In this document: positions 20,696-33,000 of the stretch, one piece after another
How positions within the stretch are numbered: position 1 is the stretch's first letter
How the letters are laid out: every line of letters starts with the position of its first letter
Source of the DNA: Arachis hypogaea
Lineage: Eukaryota; Streptophyta; Magnoliopsida; Fabales; Fabaceae
Direction of reading: 5' to 3'
DNA: 64,000 bases
Assembly: GCF_003086295.3 (NCBI RefSeq)
Contig: NC_092043.1
Location: 49,876,598-49,940,597, forward strand
Program-made: the position numbers and the translations under genes
Notes under the pieces: model-generated
The model's input: only the letters and a program-made list of their open reading frames with translations
Database searches by the model: none
What the model was told of the DNA's origin: nothing

Positions 20696-20797
20696 TATAA
20701 AGGTGGGAACCCAATACCTCAAGTGCCAATATATTGGTCATATGGAACAATGAACTCAAGTGCCAATATAAAGGTGGGAACCCAATACCTCAAGTGC
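20696..20797. repeat. 31-bp direct repeat, two copies
   Basis: TATAAAGGTGGGAACCCAAT followed by ACCTCAAGTGC occurs at 20696-20726 and 20767-20797. CTCAAGTGCCAATATA also occurs twice in between. Confidence 0.8.
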
Positions 20798-20799
20798 AT

Positions 20800-23700
20800 C
20801 GCATTTACATAGTTTTTTATTGGCAATTTGGCATTGCCATCTATGGTAGTTTTCATTTGAGAAGCTACTAACAAATTAAGAACATGTATAGGAAATTATT
20901 TTTTAATTAGTTAATATTGATTAATTTTTTTAACTTTAAAATTTCTATCTCTTTTTTCAAAATTTAAAATTAAAATCCAGATTTGAAGATTTAAGATTTT
21001 GGATTAATAATTTAATATCAAAAAATAATTTTAAAAATGATTGATATTGGCTGAAAATATTATTATAAACTCATAAGCTAATTAATAATATTGAGTAAAT
21101 GATTAGATAATAATAATAATATATTAACGTTACAATAAGAATATAAATAAATAAACCAAAAGTATAGGCATCTTAATTTGTAAAAAGGATTATCTCAAAA
21201 AAAAAAAAAAATTGCTCAACCATGCCAAGTATGAATCTTAATATTGAGACAAAGTAAATTCCAATCTAATATAGATTCTACAAGAGCATCAAATGAATAA
21301 TAAAAATTGACACTTTAAATATGTAATTGCTTTAAAACTTAGAAAAAAGGGATATTCTTATTGACTTTAGTAATATTGCATCTAACATGAGAAGAATAAG
21401 ATGACAAATAAATTTTTGAATAATAATATTTTGGATATATTAATTTTTGAAAGAAAAAAATATTAAGAAAATTTTCAACGACAGTAAATATGAATAAATT
21501 AATTCAAATTAAGACCGTCTACTTTAATTATAGGGATTAATTTAAAGATAATATATTTATATCAGTTATTCCAAAAAATTTTATTAATATTTTTTTAAAA
21601 TTAATATATTTGAAGTATAAATTTTTAGAAATTTATTTATTACTTTATTCATACAAAAATAATACATTCTATAAATATTTTTAAAATACTAAATACAAAC
21701 AAATAATTAATCAATTTGTTAAAACTTAAAAAAAATTCCATTTAATAATTAATATTTTGTATAACTTACAAGAAAAATCAATCATTCATCTAATCTAATG
21801 TAATCTAATATAATAATAATAATAATAAAGATTAAGATTAAGCAAAATCAAATCAAAGCTGTAAAGAGAATAGGGTGTAGGGTTGTGGGTCCCTAGTAGA
21901 TGTTCCCTGTTTAGATTGCATTAGGAGATGATTAAAATTTGTGGGACCCAAATAGGGTATGCCTCCTCTGTCCTTAGCAAAATTCCACAATTCCCCACTC
22001 CATTTCCTCACTCTTTTCCTTTGACCCCTAACCCACAGACCAAACCCCATCTTTTCCCTTCATTTAATACTTTTTTAATTAAACCCTCCCCCTTACTTTC
22101 TTCCTTTTCATTTTCTTTCCCTTTTTCAAACTTAAACAAGCTTGATGCTTCTATCATCCCTCTTACATGATTTTATTTTATTTTTTTACAAACATTATTT
22201 AAATAATTTGCAATTATTCAAATTTAGGTTAAATTTTATGGGTTGCCAATGTAAAAATATTTTATATAAATATCTAATCTTATATTGTAATTTACTTAAT
22301 AATTCATTATTCATTTTTCTTATTCTATTTAATAACAATTAGTTACCAAATCAATTATATTACATATATACAAAAAATTAGTTACTAAATTAATTATTTA
22401 AATAAAATATATTTAAAAAATATATATTAAAAATAAATTTAAAAATATATATTTATATACAAATATATAATAATTATTCTTTATGTGCAACTAACATTTT
22501 TGTTATGTGATACTTAAGTTAGGGCAATATCTATTTCAATAGCAATTTGGAAGGACACGTGGAGGTGAAAGCTAGTAAAGAAAAAGCAAAGGGCTCACTG
22601 TAGGTTAGGTAGACTATGGTAGTTAATATTTTTTGTTTTGAATAAATTATTTTTCATTAAGAAAAATAATTGAAAAACTAGAACTTGATACTTTAGATAT
22701 TAGATAAATTAGTATAAACAAAATAAAAAATAAATTAGTCTCCTAATTGTTAGAATTTAAAATAATTTAATCCTTTAACCATATTTTTTATAAAAATAAA
22801 AATAATGATCTTTTTATTATTGAATACTAATTAATTTATCTAATATTAAAAAAAACTAAAGACTAATTTAAAATGTTACTCATTATTTAGCATGTATTAT
22901 GTCCTATGCTGGTTGGTCAAATATTTCAATGCAATTATAAGCTTCATCATGAATAAAGTATCCTAATATTTTTTATCTTTTTGATTATATTATAAAAAAT
23001 TAAATTGTAAAATTAAAAAAGAAAAAGCAAGGAAACCCATTGAGTACAAATGTGGTAAAAACATTGACATAACGATTAGAACTATGGAAGACGAGATACA
23101 ACTTCAAAACATGTTATCGGATGAATTAATATCAAAGTAAAAATAAAAAATAAAAAAAAACAAAATAAATAAAATGACCCTCCTTTCTTAATTCACCCAT
23201 TTTTTATTCTACCCTCCAACTTTAATAATTATTTTCCATGAGTAGTTAAACAAGGTTGGAATAAAAAGGTGGTAAAACAAGAAAGAAGAAATAACAGAGT
23301 GAATGCAAAATTGATATAAAAAGAGAGACAAGGGTGGGTCAAGGAAGTGAAAAATATGGAGGAAAGGGAATAAAGAAGGCAAATCCTCATTGGTGTGAGG
23401 AAAAGAAAGAAAAGCAAGTAAAGAAAACAAACAAACAAAAGGGAAAGTGATGATGAGGTAATGGGAGATTTTTAAGGACTTTTTGGCCTTTTTGGAGGGT
23501 TAGGCAAAGGCCTAGTAGGGGCCAAAGGTCATTGGTATGACTTTTATATACATGCAAATTATATTGTTTGGAAATTCTTAAAGACATTTATTTTTTAAAA
23601 AATCTAATTTATAAGCTCTAAAAATATTTAAGAAAAGTTATAGAGAAAGTCTAAGGGCTAGTAGATTTATTAAAATTTGGCCAGCAAAATAAAAATGAGT

Positions 23701-24305
23701 GATTTTTTATCATTAGATAAAATTTCACACCATTAAATATACTATTGATGACTACAACTCACCAAATCTACTGACTTCTAGCACTCCTCTATATGAAAAT
23801 GTAAAATTGATACAATTAATCATAAATTTTGTACATGCAAATTGTACAAATTTAAACATTTTAAAGTTTAATTAAGTTGATGAATTCATTTAACCCAAGT
23901 TCGTTTTATGAGCTCACAGAATTAACTTATTAAATTACTAATAAATAAAACTATTTTTTCTTTAAATTTTAAAAATATTTTTTTAAGATGAAAATTATGA
24001 ATTATAATTTTTTTTTTGAATTTGGCTAATATTTTTACTTTTACAAAGCAAATTTGTTAAAAATACTATTTTTTTTCAAAACATTCTTACAAATTAATGG
24101 CACCATAATAAGTATTTATATTGAGCCTTGTTGAGATACTAAAATTTTGAATTTTCAATGTGTTTAATGAATGATAAACCTTAACTCAATACTTATTAGC
24201 TAAATTCTAATTTTTATATACTAAAAAGTTTTTAAAAAGAGCTTATATTTTAAAATGGAAAACTGATATAATGTGTCATACATACACACAAAAAAAAAAT
24301 ATTTT
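20800..24305. other. Gene-poor AT-rich stretch
   Basis: No recognisable gene. A GC-richer island at about 21880-22140 (phrases like GTGGGACCCAAATAGGG) and another at 23290-23540 have short open frames on both strands with no domain. A CACGTG-containing motif lies at 22555-22562. AT-rich text fills the rest. Confidence 0.45.
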
Positions 24306-24319
24306 AAAATTAAACATTT

Positions 24320-24496
24320 TTTTCAGTTTTTTACGGTATTTTTTAGTCTGATAGACCAAAAACTAAGCCGTCACAGATCTAAAATATATTTGTTAAGGGT
24401 TTGTTATTGGACAATAATCTACTGCATGTACAATACAAAATTCAAACCTCCAATATTTATTTAAGCAGACGAATGAATTAAACATTCGAGCAATCC
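24320..24496 (-). mobile_element. Legume-type SINE, copy 2
   Basis: The target duplication AAAATTAAACATTT is perfect (24306-24319 and 24497-24510). Aligned with the copy at 8604-8788 it keeps TATTTTTTAGTCTGA, the CTGCATGTACAA core, the TTCAAACCTCC B-box side and ACATTCGAGCAATCC. It has many more substitutions, mostly C to T or G to A. Confidence 0.75.
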
Positions 24497-24510
24497 AAAA
24501 TTAAACATTT

Positions 24511-27500
24511 ATTAGGATATAAAAGCACATCCGATCAATGTGATCCAGCAATCCCCAGGACAGACCAATAACGCATGTACTCGCACGAGGGCTTCAGAAT
24601 TCAGACATGCAGGTTTTGTTCTGCTTTTTTTTTTTAAAATGCGGAATTTACTGTTTTGAAAAATAAAATAATAGACAGCACTGTGGACGGAATTATGATC
24701 GGTGTAATACATGGTATATTCTTTAATTAATGCACCAAAATACATCAATTTTAAAAAAGCGAGTAAATTTATTATGCAACAGATGTTATCCAATATAGTG
24801 AGAATTTTTTTTAAATAAATTAAAATAATTGTTTATTTTTCAAAATAAGTAAAAAATCTTTAATTACGCAAATTTATTTTTTACGGAATAATTTAAAAAA
24901 TTAAAAAAGAAAAATTTTAAAATAATATAAATTTTATAATTTAAAATTTAAATTTTGGATAAAATATATAACATCCAATTTGATCTACCTATAAATATCC
25001 ATATATAATTTATATTCCTGAAATTCATAATACTATCAAAACCGGCCATACAAGCAGATGGGTATCCACGTTACCCACTAGAGTGGGCCTTCAAAAATAA
25101 TTAGATTCTATAAAAAATTAATTAATTTTGGTCTTATATATCATAATTAGTTTATTAATTATTAGGACTTAGAACTGTTGGAGTGTGGAAGATAATAAAT
25201 AAACATTATTTTTAAAAGAAAAAACTTTTTGTGTAATCCTCAACTCTCCTATCAAAATAGAAGAAGTGGATTAGTTCAATTGTTTAATGAAATGTTGGCT
25301 GAAAAAATAAAAGTTATGCTGCCTCCACCTTATGACATCGTGCTTATCAGAGTTCATTAGGGTTCGTTAAACTATTATTGATAAGATTAGGATCAAAGTT
25401 AAGAAATTCTATTTATTTTGTCTTGTTTGAATTCAAGGGGTGACAAGTGGGTTTCTTTTGTTCTCTAGTCATGCATCTATATTTTTAAGGGTTAGGTTTC
25501 TTTGATATTGTATGTTAAACAAGATTGATCAAACGGTATTGTATATATATGATTTTTGAGTGAATATCCGATCTGGTTCTTGATAATTTTTTTTTGAAGA
25601 GTTACGAAATTTTTAAATAATTTTTTTATTTTTAATATTTAATTTTATAGGATTGGTTATTAGCCTTTTATCAATTATTTTTTTTAATATTTATATGACA
25701 TGTTAATCACTAATATATTATTTATTTAATTTTTATAAATAAAAACAATTTAAAATCACTAATATTTCTTAATTTTACACAATAAATTTAGTTAATTATT
25801 TGAAAACGACAATAAAAAAATAAAAATAAAAACGACATTGATAATTATTCTTAAAAGACAATGAAACTTTCAACAACAAAAATTGTTAATTTTAGTTAGT
25901 TCTTAATGAATAAATCAATAGTTTTTTATCTAGTTTTCCAACAGTAACCAGCCACCATAAACATGAACGCAGAAGCAACAAATTTTAACTTCACGTGAAC
26001 CCTATGTTCAGAGGTGGAATCACTTCTCTTTTCTCCAACGCATTCGGCATTTTCTAGGCAACCACATTGTGAAGAAACCGCTGTAGGATATCGCGGTTTA
26101 TATAATATATAGTGAGCCAAATTCTTCATAATCCGCTACAGGATTTTGCGGAATACACTTTGGGCCCATCTGTTCATAAAATGTAGCGGTTTATGTGTTT
26201 GCAGCTTTTGAACGTAATCCGCGACAGAGTCTAACAAATTAGGTGTAATCAAAAACCGCATTAAAGTATCGCAGATTACATATAATTAGGTTTGTTGCAT
26301 TTGCATCTGATTTTTTAAAATATTATATTTACGTAACACTTTCTCCCATTTATTTTATTTATATAAATTGCCCTAACAATAATAATAACACAATAATTTA
26401 TTTGTGCTTTTATTATGATTTGATATGAATATATTTCGCTATAGTATAATATTAGTAGTGATCACGGGTTTAATTACTACAAACTTTATGAGTAATATGT
26501 GTAATGTTAACAATCCACGTATACCATCTAAAAATTGAAAAAGAATTCTATTTTGGTTCCATTGATTGGTTTATGAATATATATCTAGCTAAGATACAAA
26601 GCAGAGCATAGTTTCTATAAATAGAAAACATGTAAAGACGACCAACTTTCATTAAAGTTAACATGCTTAAAGCGAAGCATATATGTAGTGAATAATAGCA
26701 CGATAGATTCTAGGTACGTACTACGTTCATTCATAATAAGATCAATGAGAGAATCCAAAGTGCTAAATTAAAGGTGGTGATATTTGATTTAACCCTTTTT
26801 CCTATTCCCTACTAACCAACTATAAAAGTTTTGTGTGACTTGGTTTCTCTAAAATCGGAAAGACATGCCTTTCACGGTTTTACCATTACAAAGTAACAAA
26901 ACCATATGCATGGGAATGGAAAAATAAAATAAAAAAAAGGAAAAAAAAAAGAAAAGAAAAGAAAAAAAAGTCCTAGTTTGAATCCAATCATATCCCTTCT
27001 TTGATTTGCTTTGTTAATTATTCTGCACCGGGTACCTTACTCCTGCTGCCAATGCACGTTGCTGTTCATCATTTCATCATTTCATCATTTCATCTATCTG
27101 TCGATGTAATAATTACTTGTTCATACATTAATATTCATATATTATTGTTCCAAGCTCTTAGATCCGAAAATTTAATGGCCTAGTAATTAAGTAGATTATT
27201 TAGTGTGCATGTTTCTTTATTTTCATTACATTTTTTTTCTCCCAATAAATTTCAGTGTCAAGCAAATAGTTTTATCGATTGCTAGAGTAGAATGTGCAGC
27301 AACAATCGATCAAGTATTCATGTGCATGTGTGTATAAATATCTCACAAACAAATATGACAAATCCTTGAATTTTGCAGAAAAAATAACACATCTTCATTA
27401 TTGTATTAATTAGAAAAAAGAACGAATAAGTCTCTAACTTTCTAATTCGAAGGTATATAAGTTTTTGACTAATTAAAAATATAAAGACATTCTCAATCTT

Positions 27501-30053
27501 CTAAAATATAAAATACTTAAATTTTCTCATCCAAAATGTATAAGGACAAGTCAATTTCTCAAGAGATTTAGATGTCTCGCATTTTAGAAAGTGAAAGACA
27601 TTTTTATATTTTTATTTAGTCGATAGCTTATTTAATTTGTCTTTAAAATAAAAATAAAAAACTTATTTGTCATTTACTCGTAAAATTAAATTAAGATATC
27701 CCATTGGAACAAATAAAAACAATATGATATTCATTTTGGAAAGTTTCACGTGGTAAAAATATAGAAAAATTTTTAAATTAAATATATTAGTATATCAGTG
27801 TTTTAATAAATTTTAATTATTAATTTTAATTATATATATATATATTTTATAATTAAGATCAATAATTAAAAATGACTGAAATATTATTATAGCAGTACAC
27901 TTAAAAATTTATAAAAAATATAATGTTAAATGAAATCATGAATATCTATAAATATATCAAGTAAAATCTAAATTACTAGCTAGTGCATTTTGTTTGGGCT
28001 TTTAGGAGCAATATTTAATGAATAATTAATGACAATCACCAAAATAGGTTACAAAGGTAATGACGAAGGATTGAAGGTTACATGAGAATGTGTCCATTTT
28101 TATGCCGCCGCCGCCACCACCACAAGAGCCAATTAAAATTGACAAATTTTTTTGTCGTTGAGAGTTTAATTATCTTTTAAAAATAATTGTTAAGGTCGTT
28201 TATTTTTTTAATTTTTTATTATTTTTTTTAAATACATTAATTAAATTTATGATGTAAAACTAAAAAATATTTATAATTTTTAAATTATTTTTATTTATAA
28301 AAATTAAATTAAAAATATATCAGTAATTAACGTGTCATATAAATATATTTTGAAGAAAAATTAATCACAGAGAACATAATCAATTCTACAAAATTAAATA
28401 TCAAAGATTAAAATAAATATATTTTTTTTGTCAGAAACTTCAAAATTCTTCGAAAAAATTATCAGCGGATCGAAATGAATATTCACTCAATAAATTTACT
28501 TCCCGTAATATTATACCAGAAAATGTTAGAAGACAAACACTTTTAGTAGATACACAAAAAAAAATATATTGGCTTTCTAATATTTGTGATATACAAGATT
28601 TTATTCGGAATAAATCGCCTAAATAAGTTATTCTATTTCTAGTATTATCATCGTTCTTATCCACTACAATTTAGCATAAAAAAAATACAAATAAATCGTT
28701 TAATCTTAAGAGTCAAATCATCAAGTACCCTGTTCAAGACTTAAACTTATTCAATTTAATTCGAAGAATAATGATACTTATTAAATAAATAGTACCAACA
28801 TGGCGATTTGTATGTTCCTTTTTTATTTTTTAAGCTCTTCATTTTCTAAAATTGCGCTACCTTGGACATTGGCACAATTTACGGTTAATGTTTTAAGATT
28901 TATTATTATAGATTGTAAGAGAATTGTAACGTATATAGTAGTAAAAATATATATATCCTACTGAAATCGCAAAAAGAGGCAGAGAAAATGGATCCTTGTA
29001 ATAATGCATATCATATATCAGCAAATAAACGAATCAAAGTTGATCGCACTATTTTATTATATGTGTAAATCATAAGTCTTATTTTATATCTATATATACG
29101 TTAAAAAATAACAATATTTTTTAATTTTATTTCTTCACCCTATATAACACACATGCTCATATATTTATGAAGTTATTATCTTACATTGAGAGGGGTCCAT
29201 TTATTTATTTACTTTTTAAATAATGCAAAGAACGTGTTTGATATTCGATATTGTTATATTATTACTATAAACCAATCCTATCTTATTAAAATAATAAAAT
29301 CCAAGTTGTGCAAAGAAGTATATTAAAAATAATAAATGGGTCAAAATTATGAGAAGGAAAAATGGTGGGTTAAATGAACCTCTCATTCTGTCAACTATAA
29401 TGTGAGCTTGGAATGTTACCATCAAAGAATCAGTCTTGTCCTATTACACCTAATTACTTCAAATATTTTTAATTTTTCTACACACATACTTTTCTTTTCT
29501 TTTCTTTTCTTTTCTTGTCCTATTACATCTACATATCTCCCATTCTCTCTTTTGTTTACTATTCATCATGTAGAAATATAAATTGATATTTTCTATTATT
29601 AAATAAAAGATAAATAATAAAAATGAATTTGTGAACCAACTTTTCACGTATAATACTGAAAAGGAAAAAGAGGCTTAACAATTGTGCCTATTAATTCCTT
29701 AGTAGAAATTAATCACCTTTTCCTCCTTGAGCCTAGTTGAATAATCACTTAAGTAACTTATAATATGTACAACTCTTGGTGAGATTTGATCATATGATAC
29801 AATCTCAAAATTTAAGATGGATGGACATTACAACAATGTGAGATTATACTATATATTATATTATATATAGTTACAGAAGAAGATAAACTATGAACAGGTG
29901 ACCCAAAAGGCCTCTTGGGCTAGTTGCTTTCTGTTGCCTAATTCAAAATCCATGCCCAGTGTGGTCCTCAATGTTTTCTTTGTCCCAATCTTAGTTGTGG
30001 CTTAAGCTTTTGTTGGACCAGACCCAAAAAGAAAAGGAGGGTGTGTGAGCATG
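24511..30053. other. Gene-poor AT-rich stretch downstream of the AGD gene
   Basis: No recognisable gene. It includes a block with repeated CCGC/GCGG hairpin motifs (26040-26280), an A/GA-rich run (26925-26970), three ATTTCATC units (27070-27095) and five TTTTC units (29486-29515). The last ~150 bp are presumably the 3' UTR of the AGD gene. Confidence 0.45.
26040..26280. repeat. Cluster of CCGC...GCGG hairpin motifs
   Basis: Several related short inverted motifs occur: AAACCGCTGTAGGATATCGC plus GGTTTA, AATCCGCTACAGGATTTTGC plus GGAA, TGTAGCGGTTTATGTG and AATCCGCGACAGAG. They look like the flank of a transposon family, but no ends were found. Confidence 0.45.
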
Positions 30054-33000
30054 TCATCTGCTTGATATCAGACCAACAATTTCACTGCTAGGTTCTGATG
30101 CAAGCATGAGAGGAGTCTTGCCTTGTTTATCTACTACATGTGTATTGGCCCCCCTGAAAATAATTGAGTTAGCCATTAAAATTAAGGATTTAATTATATG
30201 TACTGTAACTAGAAATGGAAAAAAAAGTTTATACTTTATACACATATCAAATCATGTGTTTATCATATTCACAAAAATGTCTGATTCAACCAAACAATTA
30301 TCTCAATAATGAACATAAAATGAGTCATAATGAAACTGAATAAATGCCCTGTCCTTTAATAACTACCTGAGAGTGGCTGATTCCAACAATTAAAAAAAAA
30401 ACCATGCATGAATATAATGCTCTCAAGTGTTGTTGTTCACTTGAAAAGTACCAAATGTATATGTATTACTTAGAAAAACATGCATTATCCAGTCAATTAG
30501 AACAATGTTTCACTAGCCTTAATTCTATGAAGTTTCTCCTGAACTAGATGCTTAGCACATAAAGTAAGATAAGAAATGTGATTACAAGTGCAGAAACAGA
30601 ATATAACAATAAGAGGCAGGGTAGATCTTCATAGCTAGGATAGATAATTTCAAAGGCATATAATATATAGGACACACAGCATGAAGAAGAATGGGTTTGT
30701 CTCCTCTTAAGTGCAGCCTGTGGCAAGTTGCACTTTAGAGCATAAAGTACATCATCTAAACTTCAGATGTAATCTAAAACTATTTTTTTTCATCAACGGT
30801 TCAGATTATGAACTTCAGAGAAGCTAAAGAAATAAAGATATTTGATAGGGATATCAGATAGAACTACTGACATAACTACCTTAAAATAAGTAATTTTGCA
30901 GTTGCAATCTTCCCTCTAAACATGCAGTAATGTAATGGTGTTCGACCAATTGAATCAACTGCATTTATATCTGCACCATACTGTAGGAGCAGCTCCACCA
31001 TTCCAGCGTCAGATACAAGGCATGCCAAGTGAAGCACACTTGAGCCATCTTTTATGTCCTCCATTAGTTGGATTTCAGTTTCAGATGACATGCTTGAGTG
31101 ACTTGAAGAAGGCGTGGCAAAAGAATTTCCTATTACAGAAACCAATTATTAATTATACAGTACTTCAAGCAATGCTATTGTCAATAGCAATAAGATTCCA
31201 TGAGTTTGAGAATGGTTGGATAAGAAAGAGATATACCATCAAATTGACCATTTAAATTTAAAGCATTGATATCCACACTGGATCTCACAATATGCCGGTA
31301 CACTGATTTCTTGTCATTGGCAAAGATGCTTTCCCAGACCAGTTGTGCCACTGTACGGAGACGATTGTTGTTTGGTATCCGGCGAACAAAGACTTTCTCA
31401 GAATACTACAATGGGAGAAAACATCAGGTTTCATTTGAGAAATATTTGTACCAAGTTTTAATTGAGGAAGAAAAAGAATATGTATCTATATTTAAAGAGA
31501 AAACTGCTTGTTTCGCTGTAAAAGAAAAGTAAACAAAAATGATATTTTTACAATTACCAAAAGTTGTCCAAAATTGAACAACTTTCAGTTAATAACTTAT
31601 ATTACTAGTTTGTAATTATGGTTTAAAATGTTTGGAACTTGAAAGGGGCTTATAACTTTAGATGAAAAAGAAAAGAATAAGTTAAAAGACAATGTGCGAG
31701 ATCCACGTATTAATTACTTTCAGTGAAAGTTGTCCAACAACTTTGTATTGTTGAAATAACACAACTGATAGAGGAAATGGTTAACAGATTAAGGAACAAG
31801 GGATAAGCATTCATCCTCTTAGCCTAGAGTGTACTGATAAAAGCTTAAATGGCATATTTTCAAGAACCTATTCACCAACTTCACACTCACATGACATGGA
31901 CAAAATGGCATGATACTTTCTAACCAGCAGAGTTTGAAATTTTAATTTACAAAATGGAGTTCAAGAACACATTGAACATTGACCAAAATTTTAACTATGT
32001 ACTAAGTTAACATGTACCTACATTCTCTAGCAATGAATATAACTCTGTAGCAATCAATTCTTTCAGGATTATGGAGCAACATATAGGATTATACTCTTAT
32101 CAATTAATGCATGTCATTTAAACTTAGTGGTGGGTCTGGCCACTAAAAAAGACCAAGTTAACGGTGCAGTTCCCCATTAACTAAGCTCAAATTGTATGCA
32201 GTGAGCCAGTAATTGGTTTGGAGAATAGATATGTGTCTGAGAGAATACACATTGGATAGATTGAACAAGGAAAATAAATATATTAAGAGGGTATTTGGAC
32301 TTGAATAAAATGAAGGTTAACCTTTTGGTCAGGAGCTTAATCCAAAGCGAAGCCTAATGCTAGAATCCAACATCCTTAATCCCAATAAATGCAAAAGTCA
32401 TCATGGAATTCAAAAATAAATTCAATGTCCCTTAAAATATCCAATAGATTAGTGCAAGCTTAATTCTATCTCGCACTCCTTCGCCATGCAAGAATTTCTC
32501 CTTTTACACAGTATTCTAAGGATGGAAAACTTAAATAAAGAACTTTAGCAGAAAATTTTAAAATATACATTTAATTCCCACAGATATATTTCTTTCCAAC
32601 TAGGAAGCAACTTGAAATTTTCATTAGATTAATGGTTTATTACCTTTGCATGGATGAACCTCTCCTTTAGTGAAATGGGATCATCATATGCAGGTTTTCT
32701 TGCATGAAATAATTTGGTTCTGGTGCCCTTAGATGATCTGAATTGCGAAGGTGCATGTCAGAAAAAGTTCTTAAAAGCTAATAAATCCCCTTGGAGTTGG
32801 AAATACTTACCCATCAAGAGTATCATCTGTTGAAGTTTTCGAATGCAATAACTCCTCCCAAACTGAGTTTGCAAAGAGATTGCCAAGTGATTGAAACATG
32901 CTTAAAACTGAGGAATCCCATACTTTCACATCAAGTGTCAGTGATCTTACCTGCAAAATATGTTTTCCAGTTTATACCTTAGGCAAAGTGAATATTAAAT

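Larger units (their letters stand above)
20058..20697. repeat. Head-to-head palindrome of a TIR-NBS-LRR gene fragment
   Basis: A ~250-bp left arm (20058-20305) and right arm (20306-20500 plus 20667-20697) are inverted copies with no spacer. The centre is GTAAGTGGAAACAGCTACGC at 20294 onward. Both arms share AATCGATAGATGTCTA or close variants, AACAAAATCTGGTGA, GAGATGCATGATTTGATT and GATCCTAGCAAGCGTAG. The left arm keeps about 20 bp (GGTTGCGGGGTTATGAGG) lost from the right. The right arm is split by a MITE (20501-20666). By eye the arms are about 90% identical. A transcript through it would fold into a long hairpin. Confidence 0.85.

Noticed and set aside
21853..22170. Frames of 65 and 80 residues in the GC-richer island on opposite strands
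   Set aside because: They overlap each other on opposite strands, low-complexity Pro/Phe/Ser composition, no domain.
24512..24793. 93-residue minus-strand frame
   Set aside because: Starts in AT-rich DNA, has no recognised domain and no supporting splice sites or homology.
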